Source: Collinsella sp. AF23-2 (lineage in GTDB: Bacteria > Actinomycetota > Coriobacteriia > Coriobacteriales > Coriobacteriaceae). Taken from it: 59,798 nucleotides of DNA. Positions 24,528 through 33,826 of the stretch are shown here, one piece after another (within the stretch, counting starts at the first letter, position 1; each line of letters starts with the position of its first letter). Location: contig NZ_QRVG01000006.1 of assembly GCF_003459245.1 (NCBI RefSeq), positions 30,943 to 90,740 on the forward strand. The letters run 5' to 3'. A program made the position numbers and the translations under genes. The notes under the pieces are model-generated. The model was not told where the DNA came from. It worked only from the letters and a program-made list of their open reading frames with translations, and did not search any database.

Positions 24528-25808
24528 TTACTGCTTTGCGGCACAATCCAGATGCCGACGTCCAAACAGCAGCAGCGCCGCGGGAACCGCCGTCACGACC
24601 ATACCCGCTCCCACGAGTGTCCGTTGTACGCCAAATGTTGCCGCCAGCCACGGGGCAATCGCCAGAGGGGCCACGCCGGCGAACATATTGCCAAAGCCCA
24701 TGACCGAGTTCACACGGCCAAGCTGCTCGAGCGGTGCCGTCGTCTGCACAATGGTGTTGTGGAGCGGGTTGACGACACCCCAAGCTATGCCCAGGGCGAT
24801 CTGGCCGACGAGGGCCACGCCCACGTACGGCGTCCCCACATAGAGCAGACTTCCCAGGCCCACGGACATAAGTGCCACGAGCAGCGTTTTTAGGTTTACC
24901 AAGTGCAGCGGCAAGCGGAGCGCGAGCACGGCACCCAGCACCGCGCCCACGCCCGAGGCCGACGAGAGCCAGCCCATCCATTCGACACCGACATGCAGAA
25001 TATCGCGGTAGAAGAACGACTCCAGCGGGTCAAAGGCGCCATAGCCAAAGTTCGAGAGAAAGATAATGCAGAACAGCAGGGCGAGGACGCTGTTGGTAAA
25101 GACCGTCTTGATGCTGATCGCGAAGGTAACGCGGGAAGATGTGTTGGGGTTGGGGCTTTGTCCCGCACGCTCCCCTTCCTCTGCCGAATCGGCATCTGCA
25201 TGCCCGGCGATATGGCTGGTCTGCGGCCCAAAGCCCCAACCGACGACGAACGCCAACACGGTAGAGAGCATCATGAGCACGAAGACCGCGCGCGACGATG
25301 CAGCCGCCGCGACAAAGCCGCCCAGCATGGGGCCAACAATGATGCTCACGTTTGAAAACATGGCGATGGCGGAGTTGATGTCTTTGAGCTCGACAGGATC
25401 GTCGGTGAGGTAGGCCGGATAGGACGTGGCGATGGGCTGGGCGAACCCCATCACAAAGCCCAGAAACACCGCGCCGAGTAGGACGACGCCGGTCGCGCTG
25501 CCAAAGGCGATGATTGCCGTGCCGGTTGCCAGCGTGCCCACAATGCTCAGCAAGAAATGGCGGCGCGGACCCCAGGCGTCGAGCGCCGCGCCGCCCGCAA
25601 AGGATCCCAGGATCACGAAAACGTTCATGAACAGGACGGCCAGCGATGTCGCGACGACCGAAGCGCCGTCCGCATAGGTGAGTGTTCCGATAACGCCGAT
25701 AAAGTAGCTGGTCTGAAAACCGGTGTAGATGAGAAAGCGCATCGCCACCAGGCGCTTGGCCTGCACGGAAAGCGATGATTGAGGCTTTGAGAAAAGAGAT
25801 GTGAGCAT
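24528..25808 (-). CDS. MFS transporter
   Basis: The 426-residue product has about 12 hydrophobic segments and the MFS loop pattern GGAALDAWGPRRHFLL between helices 2 and 3. A hydrophilic central loop (residues about 200-225, ADSAEEGERAGQSPNP) divides the two halves. The overall look is of the drug-efflux or MFS_3-type group; substrate unknown. I start at ATG 25808, with AAGGAG five bases upstream, rather than the in-frame 25826. It is flanked by repeat hairpins and has no operon partner. Confidence 0.85.
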   Translation of the reverse strand: MLTSLFSKPQSSLSVQAKRLVAMRFLIYTGFQTSYFIGVIGTLTYADGASVVATSLAVLFMNVFVILGSFAGGAALDAWGPRRHFLLSIVGTLATGTAIIAFGSATGVVLLGAVFLGFVMGFAQPIATSYPAYLTDDPVELKDINSAIAMFSNVSIIVGPMLGGFVAAAASSRAVFVLMMLSTVLAFVVGWGFGPQTSHIAGHADADSAEEGERAGQSPNPNTSSRVTFAISIKTVFTNSVLALLFCIIFLSNFGYGAFDPLESFFYRDILHVGVEWMGWLSSASGVGAVLGAVLALRLPLHLVNLKTLLVALMSVGLGSLLYVGTPYVGVALVGQIALGIAWGVVNPLHNTIVQTTAPLEQLGRVNSVMGFGNMFAGVAPLAIAPWLAATFGVQRTLVGAGMVVTAVPAALLLFGRRHLDCAAKQ

Positions 25809-25981
25809 GGAGACTCCTTGTTTCATACGAATACGGGCGGTGGGTATTCGCCACCGTCTGTCAAATCAATCTATCCGCATGAAACATTAAGGACGCATCG
25901 AGCCCCTTCTCTCCGTTTTTCGCCCGTCATGAACTACTTGGTAGATTGTAAGGCATGTTCCACACATCTACCAAAGCAAAA

Positions 25982-26015
25982 ACCACCACAAAGGCGCCTG
26001 GCCCCTTTGTGGTGG
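25982..26015. repeat. palindromic repeat family B, copy 4
   Basis: ACCACCACAAAGG and CCTTTGTGGTGG form the stem with CGCCTGGC between. It is 58 bases 3' of the moaC-mobB stop codon. Confidence 0.88.
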
Positions 26016-26034
26016 AAATGACGTTTGCCCAGAT

Positions 26035-26073
26035 AAACCTGCCAAAATAAACCTGTCCCTTGTTGGCAGGTTT
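26035..26073 (-). terminator. hairpin at the 3' end of the moaA-moaC/mobB operon
   Basis: AAACCTGCCAA (26035-26045) and TTGGCAGGTTT (26063-26073) form an 11-bp stem that begins at the stop codon. No long T-run follows, so termination may involve the family B hairpin just beyond. Confidence 0.55.
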
Positions 26074-27377
26074 TAGGCCAGATGATCTTGGATGAGGTCG
26101 CAGATGGCTCGGGCATCGTTGATGTTGATGGCTCGGGTCGCAAAGCCGGCATCGAAGGCCTGACGCGCCAGGGCTTCATTGCAGGCAAGGGCCAACGTGC
26201 GACCGTCGACTAGGTCAAGCGAGCTCTTGCCGCGCAGACGGTCGACACCGGAGCGCGCGACCACGATGTTGTCGAAGCCCTCGGTCTTGTAGCCCTCGAT
26301 GATCACCACGTCGACATCGTTGTAGCGCGACAGCAGCTCACGCGCGAGCATCTCGTCCTCCTCGCGCGTATCGGCGTACTCCGCCCAGCGCGTGGCGCAG
26401 ATGAGGCCCACGTGCTTGGATCCGGCTTGGTGATGGCGCCAGGTGTCCTTAGCGGGCACATCGATATCAAAGCCGTGATGCCCATGATGCTTGAGCGAAC
26501 CCACGCGCAGGCCGCGGCGGGTGAGCTCGGCGATAACTTTCTCGACGAGCGTGGTCTTGCCCGAGTTTTGGTAGCCGATAAACGCGATCGCGGGGACGGC
26601 CGGAGTGGGAGCTGCGGGCGTGACGGCGACGGGTGCGCTCGCGAGCGCGTTGCCCGCGGCTCCCACGGCCTCAACAGCTGCGGCCTGGCGTTCGGCACGA
26701 TCCCACACGCCCGAGCGGCCGCCTTCCTTGTGCAGCAGACGTACGTCGACGATCTCCATGCCGCGATCGACGGCCTTGCACATGTCGTAGATGGTCAGAC
26801 ACGCGGCACTCGCGCCGGTCAGGGCCTCCATCTCGATACCCGTCTTGCCCGTCACGCCGGCCGTAACCAGTACGTGAAAGCCAACCTGCCCGTCCGCGCG
26901 CGCCGGCGCCCAGCCCTCGGGCACGTCCTCGGCCGGCGTCCCCGCCGCAGCGATGGGCGCAATGTCGCACTTGCTCTTGGTAATGAGCAGCGGATGGCAC
27001 ATGGGAATGATATCGCTCGTGCGCTTGATGGCCATAATGCCCGCCACACGCGCGCAGGCAAGCACGTCGCCCTTTTTGGCGCGGTCCTGCAGCACCATGG
27101 CTTGCGTCTCGGGGTGCATGAGGATGGTGCCCTCGGCGATGGCGATGCGATGGGTCTCGGCCTTGTCGGACACGTCGACCATGCGTACCTCGCCCTTGGC
27201 ATCCACGTGCGTCAGCTCGTCGCGGCGGGCGTCGCGGGCGGGCTCGGTGGCAGCGCCGGCAGACGGCTGTGCGGGCGCGGACTCGGCGGCATTGCCGGCC
27301 GCAGCCGTAGCTTTATGGGCAGACATCGCGGCCCTGCGAGCGGCCTTGGTGGCATCGGCGTACCTGCTCTTGGCCAT
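26073..27377 (-). CDS. MoaC-MobB fusion, molybdenum cofactor synthesis
   Basis: The 434-residue product joins two enzymes. After an Ala-rich extension (1-54), residues 55-222 are MoaC, cyclic pyranopterin monophosphate synthase, with LTHVDAKGEVRMVDVS, PMCHPL and GKTGIEMEALTGAS. After a Pro/Ala linker, residues 263-434 are MobB, a GTP-binding partner of Mo-cofactor guanylylation, with P-loop GYQNSGKTT, GSLKHHGHHGFDIDVPAKDTWRH and IIEGYK. Start ATG 27377 has GGAGG at eight bases. It begins four bases after the moaA stop, so the two form an operon. Confidence 0.93.
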   Translation of the reverse strand: MAKSRYADATKAARRAAMSAHKATAAAGNAAESAPAQPSAGAATEPARDARRDELTHVDAKGEVRMVDVSDKAETHRIAIAEGTILMHPETQAMVLQDRAKKGDVLACARVAGIMAIKRTSDIIPMCHPLLITKSKCDIAPIAAAGTPAEDVPEGWAPARADGQVGFHVLVTAGVTGKTGIEMEALTGASAACLTIYDMCKAVDRGMEIVDVRLLHKEGGRSGVWDRAERQAAAVEAVGAAGNALASAPVAVTPAAPTPAVPAIAFIGYQNSGKTTLVEKVIAELTRRGLRVGSLKHHGHHGFDIDVPAKDTWRHHQAGSKHVGLICATRWAEYADTREEDEMLARELLSRYNDVDVVIIEGYKTEGFDNIVVARSGVDRLRGKSSLDLVDGRTLALACNEALARQAFDAGFATRAININDARAICDLIQDHLA

Positions 27378-27381
27378 ATGA

Positions 27382-28437
27382 TCATCCTCCGATTTGGGAC
27401 ATAAATCGTTGCGTGCCCTCAATTATCGCGTGTTCCTGCGGTTTGTGGGCCACGGCATCGCGCCAAATCGAAAGTACCTGCATATCATCACCACGGCGCA
27501 GCGCCTCACGCACCGAATACTCGGCATCGCTGAACAGGCACGGACGCACGTTTCCGTCAGCCGTCAGGCGCAGACGGTTGCAATTCGCGCAAAAATGGTT
27601 GGACATGGCGCTAATGAAGCCAACCGTTCCCGCCGCGCCCGGAAAATGCCAATAGCGCGCAGGGCCCGCGCCGGCAGGAGCGTCGTTGATGTCGAGCGGC
27701 TCGAGCTCGCCCAGACCCACAGCGGCGGCCCCGGCATTGATGCGCGCCCGCAGCTCGTCGCTCGGAACGGTGTCACTCGCATCCCACAACTCGGGATTGA
27801 GCGCGGGCGCGTGAGGGTCTACGGCACAATGCGAGCTCGTGCGCTCGTCGCCGATGGGCATGTATTCGATAAAGCGCAGGTGGATGGGGCGGTCGACGGT
27901 CAGTCGTGCGAGGGCCGCCACATCCTGGTTGAGCCGGCGCACAACAACGCAGTTGACCTTAACGGGCTCAAAGCCCCAAGCCAGCGCCGCGTCGATGCCA
28001 GCCATGGTCTGCTCGAGTCGACCCAGGCGCGTGATCTTTCCAAAGAGCGTAGGGTCGAGCGTGTCGAGCGAAATGTTGACGCGGTTAAGCCCCGCGTCCT
28101 TGAGCTGCGGCGCCAGCTTGGGCAGCAGGGCTCCGTTGGTGGTGAGCGAGATGTCCTCGATCCGCGGAATCGCGCGGATGTCGCGAATGAGCGGGATGAT
28201 ACGGCGGCTGACCAGCGGCTCGCCGCCCGTCAGGCGTACGCGGCGAATGCCCTCCCCCGCCACCAAGCGCACAAAGCGGGCGATTTCCTCGGCGCTGAGT
28301 AGCTCGTCGTGTGCACGGGGCGCCACGCCATCGGCCGGCATGCAGTAAATGCAGCGGAAATTGCACTTGTCGGTAACGGCAATGCGCAGGTAGTTGATAT
28401 CGCGGCCAAAGCCGTCATGTTGCACGTGCCCGTCCAC
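27382..28437 (-). CDS. moaA: GTP 3',8-cyclase MoaA
   Basis: MoaA is a radical-SAM enzyme that starts molybdenum cofactor synthesis by rearranging GTP. The SAM-cluster motif CNFRCIYC (Cys 25, 29, 32), the TGGEPL motif and the second cluster (CANCNRLRLTADGNVRPCLF) are all present. The product ends in Gly-Gly, as the family does. Start is GTG 28437 with a GGGGAGG site. It is the first gene of a two-gene unit with moaC-mobB; moaB, moaD, moaE and moeA are not in the window. Confidence 0.95.
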   Translation of the reverse strand: MDGHVQHDGFGRDINYLRIAVTDKCNFRCIYCMPADGVAPRAHDELLSAEEIARFVRLVAGEGIRRVRLTGGEPLVSRRIIPLIRDIRAIPRIEDISLTTNGALLPKLAPQLKDAGLNRVNISLDTLDPTLFGKITRLGRLEQTMAGIDAALAWGFEPVKVNCVVVRRLNQDVAALARLTVDRPIHLRFIEYMPIGDERTSSHCAVDPHAPALNPELWDASDTVPSDELRARINAGAAAVGLGELEPLDINDAPAGAGPARYWHFPGAAGTVGFISAMSNHFCANCNRLRLTADGNVRPCLFSDAEYSVREALRRGDDMQVLSIWRDAVAHKPQEHAIIEGTQRFMSQIGG

Positions 28438-28571
28438 GCAGCCCTCCCCTCACGCGGCGTTTTATTCTTCGGAAAACATAATACCCCACGAGAGAATCAT
28501 GCCGACACCCGTACGACAGGACAGGTCGCTTCGAGCAAAACGGACTTCCCAAGCCCATCCTCAACACACAG

Positions 28572-28632
28572 ACCATCACAACATTCGATGCTTTTCCCGT
28601 TTTTGGCATAAAACGTCGAATGTTGTGATGGT
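28572..28632. repeat. palindromic repeat family A, copy 3
   Basis: ACCATCACAACATTCGATG pairs with CGTCGAATGTTGTGATGGT; the loop reads CTTTTCCCGTTTTTGGCA. It lies 40 bases 3' of the PD-(D/E)XK-like gene. Confidence 0.9.
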
Positions 28633-28672
28633 TTGCCTGCCCACGGCACCCCGTAGAAAGACCAAAGCGCCC

Positions 28673-29710
28673 CTAGAGGCCGCCGTCCCAGTGGCGAATC
28701 ACGAATTCTCGAAGGTCGTTCTGCCGCTTTTGGAACGCTTCGCTTCGGTCGCACTTGAGGCCCATAGCGAGCGCAATGGCGTTCATCGCCCGGTGCAATT
28801 GCAGCTGATGGGCAAACTGAGTCCCGGTGAGGACGATCATCCTAAAGCCCAGCGCGCTCAGTACGGTCATACGCTCCGCATCCGACGCGCTGCGCTGTTT
28901 ATCAAGATGGTCCGAGCCGTTGTATTCAATCCCCGTACCGCTCGCAGGCGCATATACGTCGATCTCGAAATACCCGGCCTTTGCGAGACACTTGAACTCG
29001 TTGGGAACATCGACCCTATGGTTGAGCTCGATTTTGGCGTATCCCAGCCCGCCCTGGAAACGTTTTGCTACGACCATGATTGCGGTGGCCGTCTCCATGG
29101 GCGACCGCGCGCCATCGTGCACGCGCTTGAGCACGGCGGCCGCGCGTATAGCCCCCTGACGAGATCGGTTCTCATTGCAATAGGCAATCAAGTCGGCAAC
29201 GGTATACCTCTGCCCCATCTCGATATAATCGCCTGTCGACAGATGATTCAAATGGTATCGGGCGCAGATTTCGTAGCCATATTCCAGCTGCTCGGGCTCA
29301 CTCATCCACGAACCCGCCTGGACAAAGCACATGGCCTCATCAACCACCAGAAGGCCCTCTGCCACCTCGATAAGATGGCCTGGAGGTACCGGCGCCCCAA
29401 ACACGTGGCACCTAAATCCAGCCGGCGTCGAGCGCTCAAAATCGAAGTTGACGAGCGTGTCGATATGATCGAGCTCTTCTCGTGGAATACCGAGCGCAAC
29501 CAGATAGTCGGTAACGATCCCAACTGCCGTTGAAGCCCTCAGCCCCTTGGCATCGAGCCCCAATTTGGGCAGGCTCGCGGTCGGCTCCGCCTCGTTAGTA
29601 AGCGAGTCCTCATCGTATAGGCTGCTTGCTCGCGAGAGCGGCTCGGACGGGCGCGCCACGTTGTGGTACAGCCAGGCAGTCTTATGGGACAGGACGATCG
29701 GCAGGTCCAT
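28673..29710 (-). CDS. DUF559-type PD-(D/E)XK endonuclease-like protein
   Basis: The 345-residue product has an unassigned N-terminal part and a C-terminal segment EIDVYAPASGTGIEYNGSDH, then DAERMTVLSALGFRMIVLT. This pattern (E-x-D, G-x-E-Y-x-G-x-x-H, then an Arg-rich helix and a beta strand) is that of DUF559/Vsr-like nuclease-fold domains. I infer the family from this pattern; catalysis is not shown. Such proteins occur as scattered copies in Coriobacteria. Family A repeats in the same orientation bracket the gene on both sides, which suggests a cassette. Confidence 0.6.
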   Translation of the reverse strand: MDLPIVLSHKTAWLYHNVARPSEPLSRASSLYDEDSLTNEAEPTASLPKLGLDAKGLRASTAVGIVTDYLVALGIPREELDHIDTLVNFDFERSTPAGFRCHVFGAPVPPGHLIEVAEGLLVVDEAMCFVQAGSWMSEPEQLEYGYEICARYHLNHLSTGDYIEMGQRYTVADLIAYCNENRSRQGAIRAAAVLKRVHDGARSPMETATAIMVVAKRFQGGLGYAKIELNHRVDVPNEFKCLAKAGYFEIDVYAPASGTGIEYNGSDHLDKQRSASDAERMTVLSALGFRMIVLTGTQFAHQLQLHRAMNAIALAMGLKCDRSEAFQKRQNDLREFVIRHWDGGL

Positions 29711-29813
29711 GAGCCCTCCAATGGAGTCGGATAACCAACCTTATTCCCCTGCCCACGGGTCCGCACACCTTCGTGCGCAAGAAAGCGATTCCACCCGGTC
29801 GAGTGGCAGAAAA

Positions 29814-29874
29814 ACCATCACAACATTCGATGCTTTTCCCGATTTTGGCAAAAAACGTCGAATGTTGTGACGGT
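29814..29874. repeat. palindromic repeat family A, copy 4
   Basis: Nearly identical to the copy at 28572 in arms and loop (CTTTTCCCGATTTTGGCA). It lies 52 bases 3' of the ABC exporter operon. Confidence 0.9.
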
Positions 29875-29925
29875 TTGAGGCGAGGTGAGGGGCACGGAGG
29901 AGTCAAAGTATCGTGCTCGAACGGG

Positions 29926-31824
29926 TTAATCCAGCTCTTTTAAGCCATGCGCCAGCTGCCAGTACTCGCCGTGCTGGGCGAGTAGCTCTTCGTGCGTGCC
30001 GCGCTCGATGATGCGGCCGTGTTCGAGGACCATGATGGCGTCGGCGCCGCGGACAGTGGACAGGCGGTGCGCGATCATAAACGTGGTGCGACCGCGCATG
30101 ATGCGGTCCATACCGCGCTCGATGAGCTTTTCGGTACGCGTGTCAATGGAGCTCGTGGCCTCGTCCAGGATGAGCACCGGCGGATCGGCGACGGCCACGC
30201 GCGCGATGGCGAGCAGCTGACGCTGACCCTGCGACAGGTTGGCGCCGTCGGCCGTGACCGGTGTGTCGTAGCCCCGCGGCAGACGGCGGATAAACGAGTC
30301 GGCGCAGGCGGCCTCGGCAGCGGCGCGTACCTCCTCGTCGGTCGCGTCGAGCTTGCCAAAGCGGATGTTCTGCGCAATGGTGCCGCTAAACAGGTGCGTG
30401 TCCTGCAGCACAATGCCGAGCGACCCGCGCAGGCTGGCCTTGGCAATGTGCTTGACGTCGATGCCGTCGTACGTGATCTCGCCGTCATCGACCTCGTAGA
30501 AGCGGTTGATGAGGTTGGTGATGGTCGTCTTTCCGGCGCCCGTCGAGCCAACAAAGGCGATCTTTTGCCCCGGCTTGGCGAACAGGTTGAGGTCCGTGAG
30601 CACGCGCGTGCCCGGCACGTAGGAAAAGTCCACGGCGTGGAAACGCACGTCGCCGGCGAGCGGGACCAAGCCGCACGTGAGCTCGGTGCCGTCGGCAGCC
30701 ACCGCACGGCCCGACTCATCAACGGCAGCCACATCATGCAGGTGCCCGTACGCGCCCACGCCCTGGCCCTCGGGAATCTTCCACGCCCACGCGGCGTCGC
30801 CCGTCTGCACCAGCTCCACGCAGCCCTCGTCCACCTCGGGCTTAAGGTCCATAGCCGCAAACAGGCGCTCGGCACCGGCCAACGCGTTGAGCAAGAAGTT
30901 GCCGAGCTGCGTAAACTGGTTGATGGGCATGGCAGCCTGACGCACAAAGACCAGGTAGCTTGCGAGCGCACCTACGTCGGCGAGTCCCTTGATGCAGAGC
31001 ATGCCGCCCGCCACGGCAACGATGGCATAATTGACGTAGCCAATCACGACGGTCATGGGCACCATGGAGTTGGCATAGCTCACGGCGGCGGTGCCGGTGC
31101 GGCGCAGTTCTTGGTTGCGCACGTCAAAACCAGCCACGTTGGCCTGTTCGTGATTAAAGACCTTGATGACCTTTTGGCCCGAGACCATCTCTTCGATATA
31201 TCCGTCCAGGTCGCCAAGCGATGCCTGCTGGGCGGCAAAGAAACGCTTAGAACGCGCGCCCGAGTAGCGCGCATACAGCACAATGGCCGCATCGCACACG
31301 AGCGTGATAATCGTGAGCTGCCAGTTAAGGATGATGAGCATAGCCGTAGTGCCCACAACCTGAATGGCGGCCTGAATCACGTTGGCAAAACTGTTGTTGA
31401 GCGCCTCGGAGACGGTGTCGACGTCGTTGGTAAAGAAGCTCATGATGTCACCCGAGCGCGTGCTGTCAAAATAACTGAGCGGCAGCATCTGGATGTGCGC
31501 AAACAGGTCGCGGCGGATATCGGAGACCACGCGCTGGGCCGCGCGCACCATAATCTGTGAGTAGCCCAGAGCCGAGAGCACGCCCGCGGCGTAGATGGCA
31601 GCGGTAAAGATAACCTGCCTGGTGAGCAATTCCTCGCCGCCCGTTGCCAAACCGTTAACGATAGGGCGCACCATGTAGGTGCCGGCGAGGCTCGCGATGG
31701 CGGCGACGGAGGCGAGCACGCCCACCGCGAGCAACGAGAACTTGGCGTGACCCATGTAGGAGAGCAAGCGGCGAAGCGTCTGCGTCAGATTGGTGGGACG
31801 GGCCTGAGCGGATGTCTTAGGCAT
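29926..31824 (-). CDS. heterodimeric ABC exporter, catalytic half
   Basis: A 632-residue half-transporter with six membrane helices and an ABC domain. Walker A is GSTGAGKTT, the signature LSQGQRQLL, and Walker B VLILDEATSSID with the intact catalytic Glu. An insert of about 50 residues lies between the two domains. I start at ATG 31824, with AAGGGGG upstream; it overlaps the stop of the partner by eight bases. The longer open frame is a shadow over the partner. It probably exports drugs, lipids or peptides with the other half; substrate unknown. Confidence 0.9.
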   Translation of the reverse strand: MPKTSAQARPTNLTQTLRRLLSYMGHAKFSLLAVGVLASVAAIASLAGTYMVRPIVNGLATGGEELLTRQVIFTAAIYAAGVLSALGYSQIMVRAAQRVVSDIRRDLFAHIQMLPLSYFDSTRSGDIMSFFTNDVDTVSEALNNSFANVIQAAIQVVGTTAMLIILNWQLTIITLVCDAAIVLYARYSGARSKRFFAAQQASLGDLDGYIEEMVSGQKVIKVFNHEQANVAGFDVRNQELRRTGTAAVSYANSMVPMTVVIGYVNYAIVAVAGGMLCIKGLADVGALASYLVFVRQAAMPINQFTQLGNFLLNALAGAERLFAAMDLKPEVDEGCVELVQTGDAAWAWKIPEGQGVGAYGHLHDVAAVDESGRAVAADGTELTCGLVPLAGDVRFHAVDFSYVPGTRVLTDLNLFAKPGQKIAFVGSTGAGKTTITNLINRFYEVDDGEITYDGIDVKHIAKASLRGSLGIVLQDTHLFSGTIAQNIRFGKLDATDEEVRAAAEAACADSFIRRLPRGYDTPVTADGANLSQGQRQLLAIARVAVADPPVLILDEATSSIDTRTEKLIERGMDRIMRGRTTFMIAHRLSTVRGADAIMVLEHGRIIERGTHEELLAQHGEYWQLAHGLKELD

Positions 31825-33637
31825 GGCGCTCACCCCCTTCCGTGGCTTGAGGTGATCCACTGGGGCCAGAGGAAGACAGGGCATTTGCGCCGTCCGCGAC
31901 GCCCGCATCCCCCGCAAACTCCATCTGCGAGGCATAGATCTCCTGATAAATGGCGTCGCCCGCCAGCAGCTCCTCGTGCGTGCCCACACCGTGGACACGG
32001 CCGTCGTCCAGCACAATAATGCGGTCGGCATCCATGACGCTCGCAATGCGCTGTGCAATGACAATCACCGTCGTGTTGGGAATCTGAGCGATATGCTCGC
32101 GGATCTTGGCGTCGGTCGCCATATCGACCGCGCTGGTCGAATCGTCAAAGATGAGCACACGCGGATGCTTGAGCAACGTACGCGCGATGCACAGGCGCTG
32201 CTTCTGCCCGCCCGAGACACCGGCACCGCCCTGGCCCAGATAGCCGTCAAGACCGCCGATGCGATCCAGGAACTCGTCCACGCATGCCGCCCGGCAGGCC
32301 GCGAGGAGCTCATCGTCCGACGCCTGCGGATTGCCCCACTGCAGGTTCTCGCGCACGGTACCCGTAAACAGCACGTTCTTTTGCAGCACGATACCCACGG
32401 CGTCGCGCAGGGCAACCAGGTCGTAATCGCGCACATCGCGCCCGCCCACGAGTACGGCGCCTTCGGTGGCGTCGTACAGGCGCGCGATCAGCTGCACAAG
32501 CGAACTCTTGCCCGAGCCCGTACCGCCGAGCACGCCCACCGTGGAGCCCGCCTCAATGCAAAGGTCGATATGCTCGAGCACGTCCTCGGCAGCATCCGCG
32601 CGGTACTTAAACGACACGTCGCGAAACTCGATGCTTCCGTCGGCCACTTCGCGCACGGCAGCGGCAGCGTCGGGCGCTTGGATAAGCGAACGTTCGTCGA
32701 GCACCCGCGAGATGCGCTCCACGCTGGCAAGTGCGCGTGTGAGCAGCAAAAACACGTTGGAAATCATCATGAGCGAGTTCATGATCAGCAGCACGTAGCT
32801 CATAAAGCCCGTGAGCGAGCCCACGCCGAGCTCGCCGGCAAGAATCATGCGCCCGCCGATCCACAGAATGGAAAGCGCCGCCACGTACATCGACAGCTGA
32901 AACACCGGCAGGTTGAGCACAGCGTTGCCAAAGGTCTTCGTCGCGGTGCGCGCAAGCTCGGTATTGACGGCATCGAACTTGGCCTCCTCGTGCTCGGCGC
33001 GCACGTACGCCTTGACGGCGCGCACGGCGGTGAGGTCCTCCTGCACCACGCCGTTGAGATGGTCCATCGAGGTCTGCAGCTGGCGGTAGAGCGGACTGAC
33101 ACGGTAGGTAATAACGCCCAGCACGATCGCCAGCACCGGCAGAATAATTGCGAATACCGTAGCGAGTGGACGCGACAGCACCAGCGCATAGGCCAAGCCG
33201 ACGATAAGCGTCACGGGGCCGCGCACCATGGGGCGAAAGCCATTGCCGATAGCGTTTTGAATCACGGTGATGTCGGTGGTCATGCGCGTGACGAGCGAGC
33301 TGGCGTCGTAGTTGTCCAGATTGCCAAAAGCGAGCGTCTGGATCTTGCGATACTCCGCCTCGCGTAGGTTAGCGCCCAGCCCCGAGGCAACGCGGGCGGA
33401 CGTGCGCGCATAGCCTAAGCCAAGTACCAGCGAACATGCGGCGCATGCCAACATATACGTGCCCTGCAACAGCATGTAGTTGATGTCGCCCGCGGGCACG
33501 CCCACGTCGATGATATTTGCCATGATGACCGGGATAAACAGCTCGAGCGCCGTTTCGGCCGTCACAAAGAGCACGCCGAGTATGGCATCGCGGCGGTATG
33601 CCCCCAGATAGGAAAACAGAATCTTGAGATTGCGCAC
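31817..33637 (-). CDS. heterodimeric ABC exporter, degenerate half
   Basis: A 606-residue half-transporter with six membrane helices and an ABC domain. Walker A is GGTGSGKSS and the signature VSGGQKQRL. Walker B reads VLIFDDSTSAVD: Asp replaces the catalytic Glu, the mark of the non-hydrolysing site in heterodimeric exporters such as TM287/288 and BmrCD. Start is GTG 33637 with GGGGGA nine bases upstream. It is the first gene of the pair, coupled to the second by an eight-base overlap. Confidence 0.9.
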   Translation of the reverse strand: MRNLKILFSYLGAYRRDAILGVLFVTAETALELFIPVIMANIIDVGVPAGDINYMLLQGTYMLACAACSLVLGLGYARTSARVASGLGANLREAEYRKIQTLAFGNLDNYDASSLVTRMTTDITVIQNAIGNGFRPMVRGPVTLIVGLAYALVLSRPLATVFAIILPVLAIVLGVITYRVSPLYRQLQTSMDHLNGVVQEDLTAVRAVKAYVRAEHEEAKFDAVNTELARTATKTFGNAVLNLPVFQLSMYVAALSILWIGGRMILAGELGVGSLTGFMSYVLLIMNSLMMISNVFLLLTRALASVERISRVLDERSLIQAPDAAAAVREVADGSIEFRDVSFKYRADAAEDVLEHIDLCIEAGSTVGVLGGTGSGKSSLVQLIARLYDATEGAVLVGGRDVRDYDLVALRDAVGIVLQKNVLFTGTVRENLQWGNPQASDDELLAACRAACVDEFLDRIGGLDGYLGQGGAGVSGGQKQRLCIARTLLKHPRVLIFDDSTSAVDMATDAKIREHIAQIPNTTVIVIAQRIASVMDADRIIVLDDGRVHGVGTHEELLAGDAIYQEIYASQMEFAGDAGVADGANALSSSGPSGSPQATEGGERHA

Positions 33638-33826
33638 GCAGGTTCATCCCCCATCAAACGTTGTTCGCAAACCCACGTATTATGGCGCGCCGTGCGGCGG
33701 TGTCAAGTGTTCCGAAATCGATTTCTGCAAGGCTAGTGCAGGCGCTAAGCTCGCAAGGTGCATCTCTGCATTCAATTGGAAATGAACGCGAGCGCGACTT
33801 TTTTCGCCCCGCTGCCAACATAAACC

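Noticed and set aside
24274..24981. 235-codon minus-strand frame across the MFS end and repeats
   Set aside because: Runs out of frame through the MFS gene, both hairpin repeats and the HAD start; not a protein.
31825..32064. 80-residue extension of the second ABC half
   Set aside because: Arg/Cys-rich shadow over the partner gene; the ATG at 31824 has a good ribosome-binding site.
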